Virus record (IMG/VR): IMGVR_UViG_3300049927_000067
Span: 1-47,121 of that record
DNA: 47,121 nucleotides
DNA from: a virus
Direction: 5' to 3' (one strand)
Shown: positions 38,726 through 46,660 of the stretch, piece after piece
How positions within the stretch are numbered: the stretch's first letter is position 1
Layout: every line of letters begins with the position of its first letter
Made by a program: the position numbers and the translations under genes
Notes under the pieces: model-generated
The model's database searches: none
Told to the model about the DNA's origin: nothing
What the model saw: the letters and a program-made list of their open reading frames with translations, nothing else

Positions 38726-40857
38726 TTGCGATAAACCTTGCCGGACCAGCCGGCTGCAGATAGGGGTAGTCCACGACTCCATGGCGTGACCGCCAGTAAG
38801 CCCCTTGTCATGGTTGTAATGAGGCACGTTACAGGATAGCTCCCGACAGGAACATCCAGCACTATTTCGTCGTGAACATGGAGGGAAATTGCCGTCCCCA
38901 CACCCTCCACGAATTCGAGGTATCCGCGTATTTGCGGCACTGACAAAGTGTCTGTGTGAACAAGTCTAATTGCCCCTCGCAGCACGTCAGCGGCGATTGC
39001 TTGTACGATGTTTTCGATGAAGAGTCCGGCCCACGCTCGTTCTCTGATCCAGCCTTTTCCTCGGGCAGTGAGGTAGGTGATGTATTCATACTGCTTGATC
39101 TCCTGAGTCTCGGGATCGATCTGCTGCTCTTGCTCGATACGCGGTTTCGCATATAGCAGCCGACGGCCTGAGGGTAGCTGAATGATGAGGAAGCTGCCGG
39201 TGCTCCATATCTGGCACTTGGCGATGTTGTACGAGGAGCCGGGCTCCTTCAGTGCGTCGATGCAGGCTTTGCCGACTGCGCGGCCCGTTTCGTAAATAGC
39301 CTTGTTCGCGGCGCGGTACACCTGCTTGAGCACGTCGCACGCCATGTAGGTCGCGCACTCAAGTTCGTGGTCCTCGCCGGTCAGGAAGGCGCGCTTCCAC
39401 GCTTTCTTGGCTTTCTTAATCTGCTCTGGCGTCGCGGTCGGGAAGACGAGCGCAGGCAACGTATCAAGGTCGAGCTTGTAGTTAGCCGACATCGTAACGA
39501 ACGCGCCGACGCCGCCCATGTACCCCATCGACAGGTCCACCACTTTGCCGATCTGGCGCATGGTATCGTCGACTTGATCCACAGCGATGCCGAAGAAGCG
39601 CGAGTACAGCATTTTGTAGCCGTCAGCCGCTTCGCCGCGATCGGCTGCGAAGTAAGCGTCGGACTTCCACGTTTCCTGCGCAAGCCACGCCAGTACGCGC
39701 CCTTCGATGTTCGAGTAGTCGGCCACTACGAGCTCGTTGCCCGGCGCCGCGACGATCGAACTGCGCAGCAAGTCTGCTGCGATGGTGTTGGCGCCGCGGG
39801 TGATGTCGAGCGTGCCGGCCTTGAGTGCCGCAATCTCCGCCTCGATCTGCGGGAACTTGACCGTCGCCCGCTTCATGTTTCCAGGTTGAAAGCCCCGGTG
39901 AGAGAAACGGCCAGTTCGGCCTGCGCCCGCAAAACGGATTCCGTAGCGGATGCGGCTTCCGTCTCCGACCATCTCAAGCCCTCGCCGGTACTTCGCTCCC
40001 GAGCTTTTGCTTGCTTCAAGGCGAGCTTCGAGCAGAAAACGTAACTCGGGACTAAGGTCATCATGTTCTAACCACTCCGATATAGTTGACGCGCGCATGT
40101 TGGGGAGCGCGAGACCCTGTGATTCAAGATACCGCTTGAGCTTCTCGCGCTGCGTAGCGGCCCATACTTCGTCCTGCGTGGCAGCGCGCATCTCGATTTC
40201 GTGCTTGCCTTTGGCCTTCTCGAGCAGCGCGCGGGCGGCGGTCGCAAGCTCCGCATCGAAGCCGAAGCCGCGCTCGTTGATGAGCTGGTCAATGAACCAC
40301 GTTTCCAGGTTCTCGCCGCGGAAATTATGAACCGGAAGCCGCCGGTATATCTCGCGGAGCGTAGCCGTGTCCTGCATGCCATACTCGCAGAACTTTTGCC
40401 AGTCTGCCGGGTGGGTAGCGTAGTCGAAGAAGGTGCCGGCATCGTCGTGAGGGATGCAAAACATGTTTATCAGTCGGCGCCCGTCCACCAACTTCTGCTG
40501 ATTTTCTGGTAGTTCCAGTACCGAGCCCAGCGCGCCGAGCGAGCCGGGATACCCGTGGCTCATTGCCTGCGCGACTGTGCAGCGAGTGCGCCTCACCGGA
40601 ATAGGACGCCGCAGACACCGCTCGAAAACCGCAGCGTCGAACGGCCGATTGTGGAATACGAAAGTTTCGTCCTGGTCTCGCAGCGCGTCGTCCAGATCGC
40701 GCGGTATGGGCTGCCCGCGAACCGGCTCCCATATCTGTACTGGCTGCGCATCGCGCGCCCATGTAACGATTAGGCACTCAGCCCACGTTAGATAGGCGTC
40801 GGTGCCGCGGGAAATCGGCACGGGACTTCGCGTCTCGGTGTCAGCGCACGTCGCCAC
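38722..40857 (-). CDS. DNA polymerase, family A
   Basis: 711 residues from GTG 40857. The 3'-5' exonuclease domain starts with CADTETR (Exo I, D-x-E); FHNRPFDAAVFE is Exo II and FCEYGMQDTATL Exo III. The polymerase domain has motif A VVADYSNIEGRVLAWLA, motif B region RQIGKVVDLSMGYMGGVGAF and motif C LHVHDEIVLDV. No 5'-3' exonuclease is present. It is the main replicase of the phage and starts exactly after the previous stop (TGA-GTG). Confidence 0.95.
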   Translation of the reverse strand: MATCADTETRSPVPISRGTDAYLTWAECLIVTWARDAQPVQIWEPVRGQPIPRDLDDALRDQDETFVFHNRPFDAAVFERCLRRPIPVRRTRCTVAQAMSHGYPGSLGALGSVLELPENQQKLVDGRRLINMFCIPHDDAGTFFDYATHPADWQKFCEYGMQDTATLREIYRRLPVHNFRGENLETWFIDQLINERGFGFDAELATAARALLEKAKGKHEIEMRAATQDEVWAATQREKLKRYLESQGLALPNMRASTISEWLEHDDLSPELRFLLEARLEASKSSGAKYRRGLEMVGDGSRIRYGIRFAGAGRTGRFSHRGFQPGNMKRATVKFPQIEAEIAALKAGTLDITRGANTIAADLLRSSIVAAPGNELVVADYSNIEGRVLAWLAQETWKSDAYFAADRGEAADGYKMLYSRFFGIAVDQVDDTMRQIGKVVDLSMGYMGGVGAFVTMSANYKLDLDTLPALVFPTATPEQIKKAKKAWKRAFLTGEDHELECATYMACDVLKQVYRAANKAIYETGRAVGKACIDALKEPGSSYNIAKCQIWSTGSFLIIQLPSGRRLLYAKPRIEQEQQIDPETQEIKQYEYITYLTARGKGWIRERAWAGLFIENIVQAIAADVLRGAIRLVHTDTLSVPQIRGYLEFVEGVGTAISLHVHDEIVLDVPVGSYPVTCLITTMTRGLLAVTPWSRGLPLSAAGWSGKVYRK

Positions 40858-41085
40858 TCACTTAGCGCGATTCAACAGACTGCGAAATTTCGCATCCTTC
40901 TCGGCGCCCGTGAAGCGTGGGTCCTTGCGCACGCCGTCAAGCGCCGATGCCAGCGACATCACACGAAAGTGACCCGCGGAGCCCGGCGCAAAGGCGCGCA
41001 CCATGCGCTGCATTTCACCTACCGCCGTGTGGCGACGAACTCGCGCAGTGCGAATGTTCTTATTGAGAATACAAATGGTGCTCAT
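40858..41085 (-). CDS. Small basic protein
   Basis: 75 residues from ATG 41085 (ATGA overlap with the gene before). The N-terminal half is Arg-rich (NIRTARVRRHTAVGEMQRMV) and the rest helical. It is encoded immediately upstream of the polymerase. Function unknown; a nucleic-acid-binding helper is possible. Confidence 0.65.
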   Translation of the reverse strand: MSTICILNKNIRTARVRRHTAVGEMQRMVRAFAPGSAGHFRVMSLASALDGVRKDPRFTGAEKDAKFRSLLNRAK

Positions 41086-41417
41086 GGCGTAGCCTGTGCG
41101 TAGAGTTTTTCGGGCGCAGTCTCGAAGTACAGAAACAGCGCCGGGCATAGCCAGCCCACACGCCCCGTATCCGCTTGGTACCAGGTACCGCCGTGCTCGG
41201 CGTGTAACCGAGTAAGTGACACACGCGCGCCGGGGAATGGCGCAGCAGAAAACAGCAGCGTGAAGCCGCGATCGGCGTGCTGGATATCTGCAACGAGCGC
41301 GTCAATGATCTCGCCCATGCCGGCCACAAACGGCTCGCGCTTCAAGCGCACGGTCGGATCATCGAACACCCATGTACCGCCTATGCTGTATGGGCGAACC
41401 GCTAGTATGGAGTTCAC
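41082..41417 (-). CDS. DUF6717-like conserved phage protein
   Basis: 111 residues from GTG 41417, overlapping the TGA of the repeat gene as GTGA. The segments RPYSIGGTWVFDDP, LKREPFVAGMGEIIDALVAD, LLFSAAPFPG, GTWYQADTGRVGWLCPALF match my memory of the DUF6717 family, which is frequent in phages and some bacterial genomes and has no known function. The apparent upstream extension belongs to the repeat gene in another frame. Confidence 0.75.
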   Translation of the reverse strand: MNSILAVRPYSIGGTWVFDDPTVRLKREPFVAGMGEIIDALVADIQHADRGFTLLFSAAPFPGARVSLTRLHAEHGGTWYQADTGRVGWLCPALFLYFETAPEKLYAQATP

Positions 41418-42034
41418 TTCCCACCCTCCGCGATATACAAACGCCCCCATGCGAGGCCGCACACGCGCTTGTACTCGGCCAATGCGGGGTCGCGCACGCG
41501 GTTGTACTCGGCCAATGCGGGGTCGCGCACGCGGTTGTACTCGGCCAATGCGAGGCCGCGCACGCGATTGTACTCAGCCGATGCGAGGTCGGTCACGCGG
41601 TCGTACTCAGCCAATGCGAGGTCGCGCACGCGGTTGTACTCGGCCAGTGCGGGGCCGTCCACGCGCGCGTACTCAGCCCGTGCGAGGTCGGTCACGCGGT
41701 CGTACTCAGCCAATGCGAGGCCGCGCACGCGCTCGTACTCGGCCAATGCAGGGTCGCGCACGCGGTTGTACTCGGCCCATGCGGGGCCGCACACGCGGTC
41801 ATACTCGGCCCGTCCTTCAGGTGAAAGGAGCCTAGATGCAAAACCCCAATCGAACTTGTCGAAGTGCTTTTTGCAAAGGGCTTCAGTGACATTGACGGAA
41901 TCGCCAAATAATGAACGGAAACGTTCGACCTGTTCGGTACAGGCATTGATCGCAGTTAGCTGGTTGATATGCAACTTGCGTGAGCGGGCCTTACGGGGGG
42001 CTTTCTTGGCGGGTTTGCGGGTTTTCATTTTCAC
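41414..42034 (-). CDS. Hendecad-repeat protein, 11 units
   Basis: 206 residues. An AGGAG site lies 6 bases before GTG 42034; an in-frame ATG at 42028 is the alternative. It shares the basic N-terminus KTRKPAKKAPRKARSRK with the copy at 3528-3944. The conserved domain runs to residue 75, followed by eleven 11-residue units and the tail GRLYIAEGGK. This copy is rich in Leu at unit position 11 and includes two adjacent identical units (NRVRDPAL). It stands alone among replication genes, about 8 kb from the main cluster on the circle. Confidence 0.9.
   Translation of the reverse strand: MKMKTRKPAKKAPRKARSRKLHINQLTAINACTEQVERFRSLFGDSVNVTEALCKKHFDKFDWGFASRLLSPEGRAEYDRVCGPAWAEYNRVRDPALAEYERVRGLALAEYDRVTDLARAEYARVDGPALAEYNRVRDLALAEYDRVTDLASAEYNRVRGLALAEYNRVRDPALAEYNRVRDPALAEYKRVCGLAWGRLYIAEGGK
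41447..41809 (-). repeat. 33-bp tandem array, 11 units
   Basis: Eleven in-frame units. The variants at position 7 are Cys, Arg, Thr and Asp. Two consecutive units are identical at the protein level, a sign of recent unit duplication. Confidence 0.93.
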
Positions 42035-42056
42035 GTAGTTCTCCTAGTAGGTAAAG

Positions 42057-42129
42057 GGCGCGTAGCGGGAGTCGAACCCGCATTTCAGGCTGTGACGGCC
42101 TGGTCCGGCCACTTTTAGATGATACGCGC
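42057..42129 (-). tRNA. tRNA-like gene with unclear anticodon
   Basis: Read leftward: acceptor GCGCGTA/TACGCGC is perfect, and the T arm GCGGG-TTCGACT-CCCGC is perfect. The D arm is weak (TCT/GGA, loop AAAAGTGGCC). The anticodon stem CAGGC/GCCTG closes a 7-base loop CGTCACA whose centre is TCA, but position 33 is then G, not U. Reading the T as U33 gives CAC; a one-base shift the other way gives GTC. The discriminator is C and no CCA is encoded. It may be an unusual or decayed tRNA. Confidence 0.6.
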
Positions 42130-42193
42130 TTTGTGGAGCGCCCACCTCGGATGTTCCTGCCGAGATTGCTAGCATAGACGCTCCACAAAGCGC
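42126..42193 (-). ncRNA. Structured element: 15-bp inverted repeat before the tRNA
   Basis: GCGCTTTGTGGAGCG (42126-42140) and its exact complement (42179-42193) enclose 38 bases that hold a second stem (42144-42150 with 42160-42166). The inner stem contains a pair that is G-U only in leftward RNA, so the RNA is probably leftward. The arm overlaps the first four bases of the tRNA acceptor strand, so the two folds compete or the hairpin guides 5' processing. Confidence 0.5.
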
Positions 42194-42246
42194 CCTCCTC
42201 TTAAATTAGCCCCCGTTCACCTTAGTGGGGCTAGAAGTGAGGAGGG
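42193..42246 (-). terminator. Nested hairpin after the SSB gene
   Basis: CCCTCCTC (42193-42200) pairs with GAGGAGGG (42239-42246), and inside them TAGCCCC (42207-42213) pairs with GGGGCTA (42227-42233). It follows the stop of the leftward gene at 42254 by 7 bases. The leftward T-run is short, so termination may be partial and allow read-through to the tRNA-like gene. Confidence 0.5.
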
Positions 42247-42253
42247 CTATCAA

Positions 42254-42982
42254 CTAGATCAGCGACGGCGCCCCGGGGGCTTCTCCCGAGGGCGCAGGCG
42301 CATCGGCATCCGCCGGGCAGATACCGAATTCTTCCATCGAAGCCACCCGCGCGCCGCCACCGAAGCGGTTGCCGTGAGCTAGGAACTGCACGCCCTTGAA
42401 CGCACAATTGATACGACGACCGTATGGCGAAGGCTTGCCGTTGGCGCCCTGCGCCCATATTTCAACCACCAGGTTGCCGCGGGCGCCCGAGTACGGGTAC
42501 TGCGGATCATCGGGCTTGATCTCGACGTTGACGCCACCGCGTGTGACGACCACACGAGGTGCAACACCGGGCTTGGCGCCCAAACGGGCAGCTAAGTAGA
42601 AGTTGCCCGTGTAGGGCTCCTCCGGCTTGTTGCGACGATTGCCGTCACGCAGCGGGATCTTGTTCTCCTGCTGCAGACCGCGCAGCACGCCTTCCCAGTT
42701 TGGGAGCGTGACCATAGCAGCCTGCCCGGTGTTCGGGTCGGGCGTGCCGTAGGGGAACTGCGTCGGCACTTCACCCCAGGCCGCTTTGGCAACTTCACGC
42801 TGCGCATCGCGAACAAGTGCGAAGGCCGGGTGGGTCGAGGGAAACACGCCATCTACTTCGTAGGTTTCGTTGACTTTGCCAGTTTTAGGGTCAGTGTTTT
42901 TCTTCGGTTGCGCGCTATAGAGGTAGCTGAAAAGCACGTCGGGGACGGTGATAACTTTGCTGGTAGAGAGCTGGGGTTGCAT
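42254..42982 (-). CDS. Single-stranded DNA-binding protein (DUF2815-like)
   Basis: 242 residues. VPDVLFSYLYSAQ at the start, NPFYL-type beta strands (YTGNFYLAARLG), QYPYSGARGNLVVEIWAQ and INCAFKGVQFLAHGNRFGG are the typical DUF2815 pattern, the gp2.5-like phage SSB. The C-terminal part is acidic and Pro/Ala-rich, as in SSBs that recruit partners by their tail. AGGA lies upstream of ATG 42982. It would coat ssDNA during replication. Confidence 0.85.
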   Translation of the reverse strand: MQPQLSTSKVITVPDVLFSYLYSAQPKKNTDPKTGKVNETYEVDGVFPSTHPAFALVRDAQREVAKAAWGEVPTQFPYGTPDPNTGQAAMVTLPNWEGVLRGLQQENKIPLRDGNRRNKPEEPYTGNFYLAARLGAKPGVAPRVVVTRGGVNVEIKPDDPQYPYSGARGNLVVEIWAQGANGKPSPYGRRINCAFKGVQFLAHGNRFGGGARVASMEEFGICPADADAPAPSGEAPGAPSLI

Positions 42983-43022
42983 AAATTTCCTGAGTAAGAA
43001 GTTAGAAGGTCGAGTTGTCAGA

Positions 43023-43199
43023 CTATCGCGGTTTTCTGTCGTCAGTCAAGTTTCTCGTGTTGCCAATATGGAATTTGTGACAGTGTCTGCACATGTAAGG
43101 ATTCATGGGTTCAGAATTGTTGCGTGTTGCATTCTTGGCCGCGCCTTTCGCCATCGTGAAGGTGAGGAATTGACGCTTGCCGGTACATCCTACGTTCAC
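43023..43199 (-). CDS. Small zinc-finger-like protein
   Basis: 58 residues from GTG 43199, which overlaps the TGA of the DUF2800-like gene as GTGA. The sequence begins VNVGCTGKRQFLTF and contains NPYMCRHCHKFHIGNT; Cys5, Cys37 and Cys40 with His residues make a likely zinc site. Similar tiny proteins of form C-x-x-K ... Y-x-C-x-x-C-x-x-W/F-H-I-G are frequent next to phage replication genes. It fills what would otherwise be a gap. Confidence 0.75.
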   Translation of the reverse strand: MNVGCTGKRQFLTFTMAKGAAKNATRNNSEPMNPYMCRHCHKFHIGNTRNLTDDRKPR

Positions 43200-44386
43200 G
43201 CCGGGGCCTGCAGCGGAAATTCGGTTTGATTGACCGCGATTGCCTGCTTCGGCGAATCATCGCGCACTAGTGACTTCGAGCCTTCGGCCTGGGTGATCGC
43301 GGGCACCACGAGCGCCCACGTCTCGGGTATCTTCTTGAGCTTCTTCTCGGCATCTGCTGGCGAGATGACTTCGCGCGGCTTGTACGCGCCATCCATGAGC
43401 ACCGTTTTCAAGGTGCCTTCGACGAAGTTCTTCTGGTCGTCACTCCACTTGCGGTTGCCTGCACGTCCGTTGACGACCTTCCAGCCCGGCAGCGTGCGGC
43501 CCATCAGCACGGCGCGATTGTGCGCTTCGGCTTTGATGTCCGAGCACCACTGCTCGATGTCGTCCACTCGATTGCGTGCGTGCGCAAGCGCGCGATCATC
43601 GAGGTGCGTTGGGGCCAGCTCTTGCGATACCGGGGAGAGCGGAAATTGCTTGAGGAACTCGTCAGCGCGCGCCTTGCAACTGCCGCGAATGGGGCACCAA
43701 CGGCACTGCTTCTCACCAGGTGAGTAGTCAGCCGCAGTGATCTTCTCTGGCGCGTTGTACAGCGCATGCGCACGTTGGAAGCGCGGTTTGTTCTCGGCCA
43801 CCCACGCCCCTATCTCGCCCACTGTGTATGTATGTTCGCTGTAGTGGTTGATGCGAGGTTGGTGGATGCCGAGCTTGACAAACTTCCATTCGTGAGAGAG
43901 CGAGAACTTGCGTAGCGCCGCAGCCCCGTACTGAATCAGCTGCTCGTTCTTTTCCGCGAAGACGACTTCGCCGCGGCCGAACTTGAGATCCTCGACGTGG
44001 ATGGTGTCGTGTTCGTAATCGAGGATGACGGCGTCCCCAGTGCCGCCTTGACCCGGAACCCCAACCACCTCGGATGTATCCAGACGCACTTCATAGTACT
44101 GAGTACCAGGAAGTCGGCGGATTGCATCGACATAGGTTTGCGCATAAGAGGCGTTCTCCTCGTCTATCGTGAATTTGAATCCGTCGGCTTCGACGACTGT
44201 ACCAACCGCGTCTGCGCATTGCAGACGGTTCTCCAGGGTCGTAGAAGCGATGAAGTGGTACGCCGTCCCTTCGGCCGCGTACTCACTCGACGGGTTCGGA
44301 GCACCCTTGCCCGCGGCGAGCGCCGCGGCGCAGCGCAGGATCATGGCACCCTTGCTAGGCGAGAGGATGGAGTGGGTGCCGCTCAT
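43196..44386 (-). CDS. DUF2800-like PD-(D/E)XK nuclease
   Basis: 396 residues from ATG 44386 (ATGA overlap). SPSKGAMILRCAAAL at the start, GGTGDAVILDYEHDTIHVED (catalytic Asp), LKFGRGEVVFAEKNEQLIQYG and a Cys cluster QCRWCPIRGSCKAR match DUF2800, a lambda-exonuclease/RecB-like family in phages. The four-Cys arrangement can hold an iron-sulfur cluster as in AddB-type nucleases. It probably works with the SSB-like protein encoded just after it in recombination. Confidence 0.85.
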   Translation of the reverse strand: MSGTHSILSPSKGAMILRCAAALAAGKGAPNPSSEYAAEGTAYHFIASTTLENRLQCADAVGTVVEADGFKFTIDEENASYAQTYVDAIRRLPGTQYYEVRLDTSEVVGVPGQGGTGDAVILDYEHDTIHVEDLKFGRGEVVFAEKNEQLIQYGAAALRKFSLSHEWKFVKLGIHQPRINHYSEHTYTVGEIGAWVAENKPRFQRAHALYNAPEKITAADYSPGEKQCRWCPIRGSCKARADEFLKQFPLSPVSQELAPTHLDDRALAHARNRVDDIEQWCSDIKAEAHNRAVLMGRTLPGWKVVNGRAGNRKWSDDQKNFVEGTLKTVLMDGAYKPREVISPADAEKKLKKIPETWALVVPAITQAEGSKSLVRDDSPKQAIAVNQTEFPLQAPA

Positions 44387-44619
44387 TTGCCTAGTTCCTG
44401 GCAATTGGTTTGAAGACTGTCCATACGCCGCAAGTCGCTCGGTGAATAAATGCAGCTCTTGGCGGACTCGCACGCCTGCAGGATCTTAAGCTCCCGCGTG
44501 AATCGTTGGCAGTCGTGCGCGGTGTTTATGCGGTCAACCAAGTAGGGAACGCCCATTGCGTACGTCATAGCAGCTATGACTAAGAAACCGCTGAACAGGA
44601 AGGCTTTCCAGTTAAACAT
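44383..44619 (-). CDS. Small membrane-anchored Cys-rich protein
   Basis: 78 residues. Residues 5-27 are one hydrophobic segment (WKAFLFSGFLVIAAMTYAMG), followed by a soluble part with four Cys (DCQRF, QACESAKSC, TNCQ) that could form disulfides in the periplasm. ATGA-coupled to the DUF2800-like gene. Perhaps a superinfection-exclusion or host-takeover factor, but no family is recognised. Confidence 0.65.
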   Translation of the reverse strand: MFNWKAFLFSGFLVIAAMTYAMGVPYLVDRINTAHDCQRFTRELKILQACESAKSCIYSPSDLRRMDSLQTNCQELGK

Positions 44620-44824
44620 TTAGCAACTCCGCTTCAATGAAAGTAGCGCGCGCCTCAGCTCGACTGCGCCCCAAGGCGCACATGCCGGGGCCGGAGAGTT
44701 CCTGCCGCACGAGGCAGCAGAAAGGTGAAGGATCGAACTGCCAGGCTACGGGATTACGCAGCGGCAGGTGGGTCGGGTAGTACCGAACTACATGCCCCGT
44801 CACTCGTCTTGCCAGAATCATCAT
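44612..44824 (-). CDS. Hypothetical small protein
   Basis: 70 residues with Cys and Pro scattered through a beta-rich sequence. It overlaps the gene upstream by about 70 bases and the gene downstream by 8, so its start is uncertain (ATG 44824 or 44821). It is needed to fill the gap between two better supported genes, which is why I keep it. Confidence 0.5.
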   Translation of the reverse strand: MMILARRVTGHVVRYYPTHLPLRNPVAWQFDPSPFCCLVRQELSGPGMCALGRSRAEARATFIEAELLNV

Positions 44825-45080
44825 TGTTTTCGACCTTCATGGGTGGGCTGTGGACTTTGATCGTGTGTTTGAAGTACGCCCGCGTCATCTTCTCGAGCAC
44901 TCCGCGCACTTGCGCGAAGTCGTGACGGTTGAGCCCAAGCATCCACAGCTTGAACTCTTCGGCGTACTTCTCGTGACGCGGTGAGAGACCCCCCGGCGGG
45001 CGTTTATCGCCGGATGTATCTGCGGCTGGCGCCGCAGAGCTACCGTCCTTGAGCGCAACCGACGGGGGGATCTCGTTCAT
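44754..45080 (-). CDS. Hypothetical protein
   Basis: 108 residues. A low-complexity N-terminus (PPSVALKDGSSAAPAADTSG) leads to a helical core (LSPRHEKYAEEFKLWMLGLN; FAQVRGVLEKMTRAYFK) and a Ser/Pro end. ATG 45080 overlaps the upstream stop by one base (TGATG). Function unknown. Confidence 0.65.
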   Translation of the reverse strand: MNEIPPSVALKDGSSAAPAADTSGDKRPPGGLSPRHEKYAEEFKLWMLGLNRHDFAQVRGVLEKMTRAYFKHTIKVHSPPMKVENNDDSGKTSDGACSSVLPDPPAAA

Positions 45081-45487
45081 CAGACCAGGCTCGGCGTCGC
45101 GCCCTTGTTGAGCGCCGCTTTGATCTTGTTGTGAAACTCGGGGATGTTGGCGGGAGGCATGTCGGTCATCCGCTTTACGCCGAACTCAGCGAGAATGGCT
45201 ACAGCCTGCGCGCGATCGGCTTCCGCGAGCGCGGAAAGGTCATCCCCCGCGGCCTTGGTCTGCGCCGTGGTGACGGCGGCGGCGGTGTCCTGCGTCGGCA
45301 CACGGGCCGTTGCGGGCGCGGCAGACTGGGTAGCGGCCGGGGCAACTACCGGCGCGGCAACGGATGCCGGCGCGTCAGCGGCTGGCTTGGCGCGCGCAGG
45401 CTTGATAGGCGTCACTACGCCTGAGTGGGCGGCAGTGTTGCGGTCCAAGGCCGCGATCAGATCGGCGAGAGCTTTGTCGAGAGACAT
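45080..45487 (-). CDS. Ala/Pro-rich hypothetical protein
   Basis: 135 residues, GGAG upstream of ATG 45487. An N-terminal helix (KALADLIAALDRN), a long Ala/Pro/Thr linker (residues 30-80) and a C-terminal helical domain (EADRAQAVAILAEFGVKRMT). First gene after a promoter-like site (45528-45556), so it probably leads the recombination and replication sub-operon. Confidence 0.65.
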   Translation of the reverse strand: MSLDKALADLIAALDRNTAAHSGVVTPIKPARAKPAADAPASVAAPVVAPAATQSAAPATARVPTQDTAAAVTTAQTKAAGDDLSALAEADRAQAVAILAEFGVKRMTDMPPANIPEFHNKIKAALNKGATPSLV

Positions 45488-45527
45488 TGTGAAACTCCGA
45501 GGGTGGTTAGGTAACTACTTTGCGAGA

Positions 45528-45556
45528 GGTTAGTCCCAGCTAATAGCAGGTGTCAA
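45528..45556 (-). promoter_or_regulatory. Leftward promoter candidate
   Basis: Leftward TTGACA (45556-45551), 17-base spacer and TAACCT (45533-45528, 3 of 6). It lies in the gap before the Ala/Pro-rich gene at 45080-45487 and would drive the SSB, nuclease and polymerase genes. Confidence 0.4.
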
Positions 45557-45565
45557 CAACTTTCT

Positions 45566-45679
45566 TTACCGGGGTGTTCTCCAGGTGTGTTGACGCCAGT
45601 TGTGAACGATACACCGCGGATCGGGGGCTGGCAAAACCCCTCGCGTACGATCAAGAAACCGGCGCAGCCGGGCGGTCAT
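45566..45679 (-). CDS. Very short basic ORF coupled to a repeat gene
   Basis: 37 residues (MTARLRRFLDRTRG at the start), ATG 45679 overlapping the TGA of the repeat gene as ATGA. Every other repeat gene in the window is coupled in the same way to a following frame, which supports translation. Strongly basic. It may equally be a remnant. Confidence 0.35.
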   Translation of the reverse strand: MTARLRRFLDRTRGVLPAPDPRCIVHNWRQHTWRTPR

Positions 45680-46119
45680 TTCCCACCCTCCGCAATGTAC
45701 AAACGCCCCCATGCGGGGCCGCGCACGCGGTCGTACTCAGCCCATGCGGGGCCGCACACGCGGTCGTACTCGACCAATGCGAGGTCGTTCACGCGATTGT
45801 ACTCAGCCCGTGCGAGGTCGGTCACGCGGGTGTACTCGACCCATGCGAGGCCGTCCACGCGGTTGTACTCAGCCAATGCGGGGCCGGTCACGCGATTGTA
45901 CTCAGCCAATGCGGGGCCGGTCACGCGCTTGTACTCGGCCCGCCCTTCAGGTGAAAGGAGCTTAGATGCAAAGTCCCAATCGAACTTGTCGAAGTGCTTT
46001 TTGCAACGGGCTTCAGTGACGTTGACTGATTCGCCAAACAGTTGACGGAACCGGTCGACTTGCTCGGTACAGGCGTGGATCGCAATGAGCTGGTCGAGGT
46101 GCAGTTTGCGCGTTTTCAT
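45676..46119 (-). CDS. Hendecad-repeat protein, 7 units
   Basis: 147 residues: conserved domain (1-60, here with GESVNVTEARC in place of GDSVNVTEALC), seven 11-residue units and the tail GRLYIAEGGK. ATG 46119 shares a base with the upstream TAA (TAATG). Two units begin Val-Glu-Tyr. The first unit has Lys at position 4, otherwise seen only in the final unit of the copy at 41414-42034. Confidence 0.9.
   Translation of the reverse strand: MKTRKLHLDQLIAIHACTEQVDRFRQLFGESVNVTEARCKKHFDKFDWDFASKLLSPEGRAEYKRVTGPALAEYNRVTGPALAEYNRVDGLAWVEYTRVTDLARAEYNRVNDLALVEYDRVCGPAWAEYDRVRGPAWGRLYIAEGGK
45709..45939 (-). repeat. 33-bp tandem array, 7 units
   Basis: Seven in-frame units of the shared 33-bp repeat; position 7 is Thr, Thr, Asp, Thr, Asn, Cys, Arg in order. 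Confidence 0.93.
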
Positions 46120-46385
46120 TAATCCATCCTCCGCATGATCTCATGCACTTTATCGTGCACGGCTTCAGCTATACCGGCGTTGCCGCCTCGATGTATTTCG
46201 TTATCCCATTTGCTAACTACTATGGGCGCAATTGCTACCACGAGCTGGCGCTGTAGATCCCTATCGATGCCATTCTGCGGCGCTCGAGCTGCCTCGACGT
46301 GCTGCCTAGTGTAGTTGGCGTGCATGGCACAGACCGACATGAGCTTACCTTCGCGTACTTCGCAGCCGCATTTCAGCCGATTCAT
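46119..46385 (-). CDS. Small Cys-containing protein between two repeat genes
   Basis: 88 residues from ATG 46385 (ATGA overlap with a repeat gene). The N-terminus KCGCEVREGKLMSVCAMH resembles the CGC...MCEPC part of the protein at 1115-1294, a possible zinc knuckle. The rest is helical (NEIHRGGNAGIAEAVHDKVH). Both neighbours are repeat genes. Function unknown. Confidence 0.65.
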   Translation of the reverse strand: MNRLKCGCEVREGKLMSVCAMHANYTRQHVEAARAPQNGIDRDLQRQLVVAIAPIVVSKWDNEIHRGGNAGIAEAVHDKVHEIMRRMD

Positions 46386-46660
46386 TTCCCACCCTCCGCA
46401 ATGTACAAACGCCCCCATGCGGGGCCGTCCACTCGGTTGTACTCAGCCAATGCGGGGCCGGTCACGCGCTCGTACTCAGCCCGTCCTTCAGGTGAAAGGA
46501 GCTTAGATGCAAAGTCCCAATCGAACTTGTCGAAGTGCTTTTTGCAAAGGGCTTCAGTGACGTTGACGGAATCGCCAAACAGTTGACGGAACCGGTCGAC
46601 TTGCTCGGTACAGGCGTGGATCGCGATGAGCTGGTCGAGGTGCAATTTGCGCGTTTTCAC
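46382..46660 (-). CDS. Hendecad-repeat protein, 2 units (shortest copy)
   Basis: 92 residues from GTG 46660 (GTGA overlap): the full 60-residue conserved domain, only two 11-residue units (ERVTGPAL, NRVDGPAW) and the tail GRLYIAEGGK. Its conserved domain is identical in DNA to that of the copy spanning the contig joint. The array may have shrunk by recombination between units, so this copy shows what the fixed parts need at minimum. Confidence 0.85.
   Translation of the reverse strand: MKTRKLHLDQLIAIHACTEQVDRFRQLFGDSVNVTEALCKKHFDKFDWDFASKLLSPEGRAEYERVTGPALAEYNRVDGPAWGRLYIAEGGK

Noticed and set aside
42057-42129. Opal (TGA) recoding by a suppressor tRNA
   Set aside because: TGA is a normal stop in many genes here, often in GTGA/ATGA junctions, and the anticodon reading UCA depends on an abnormal loop with G33.
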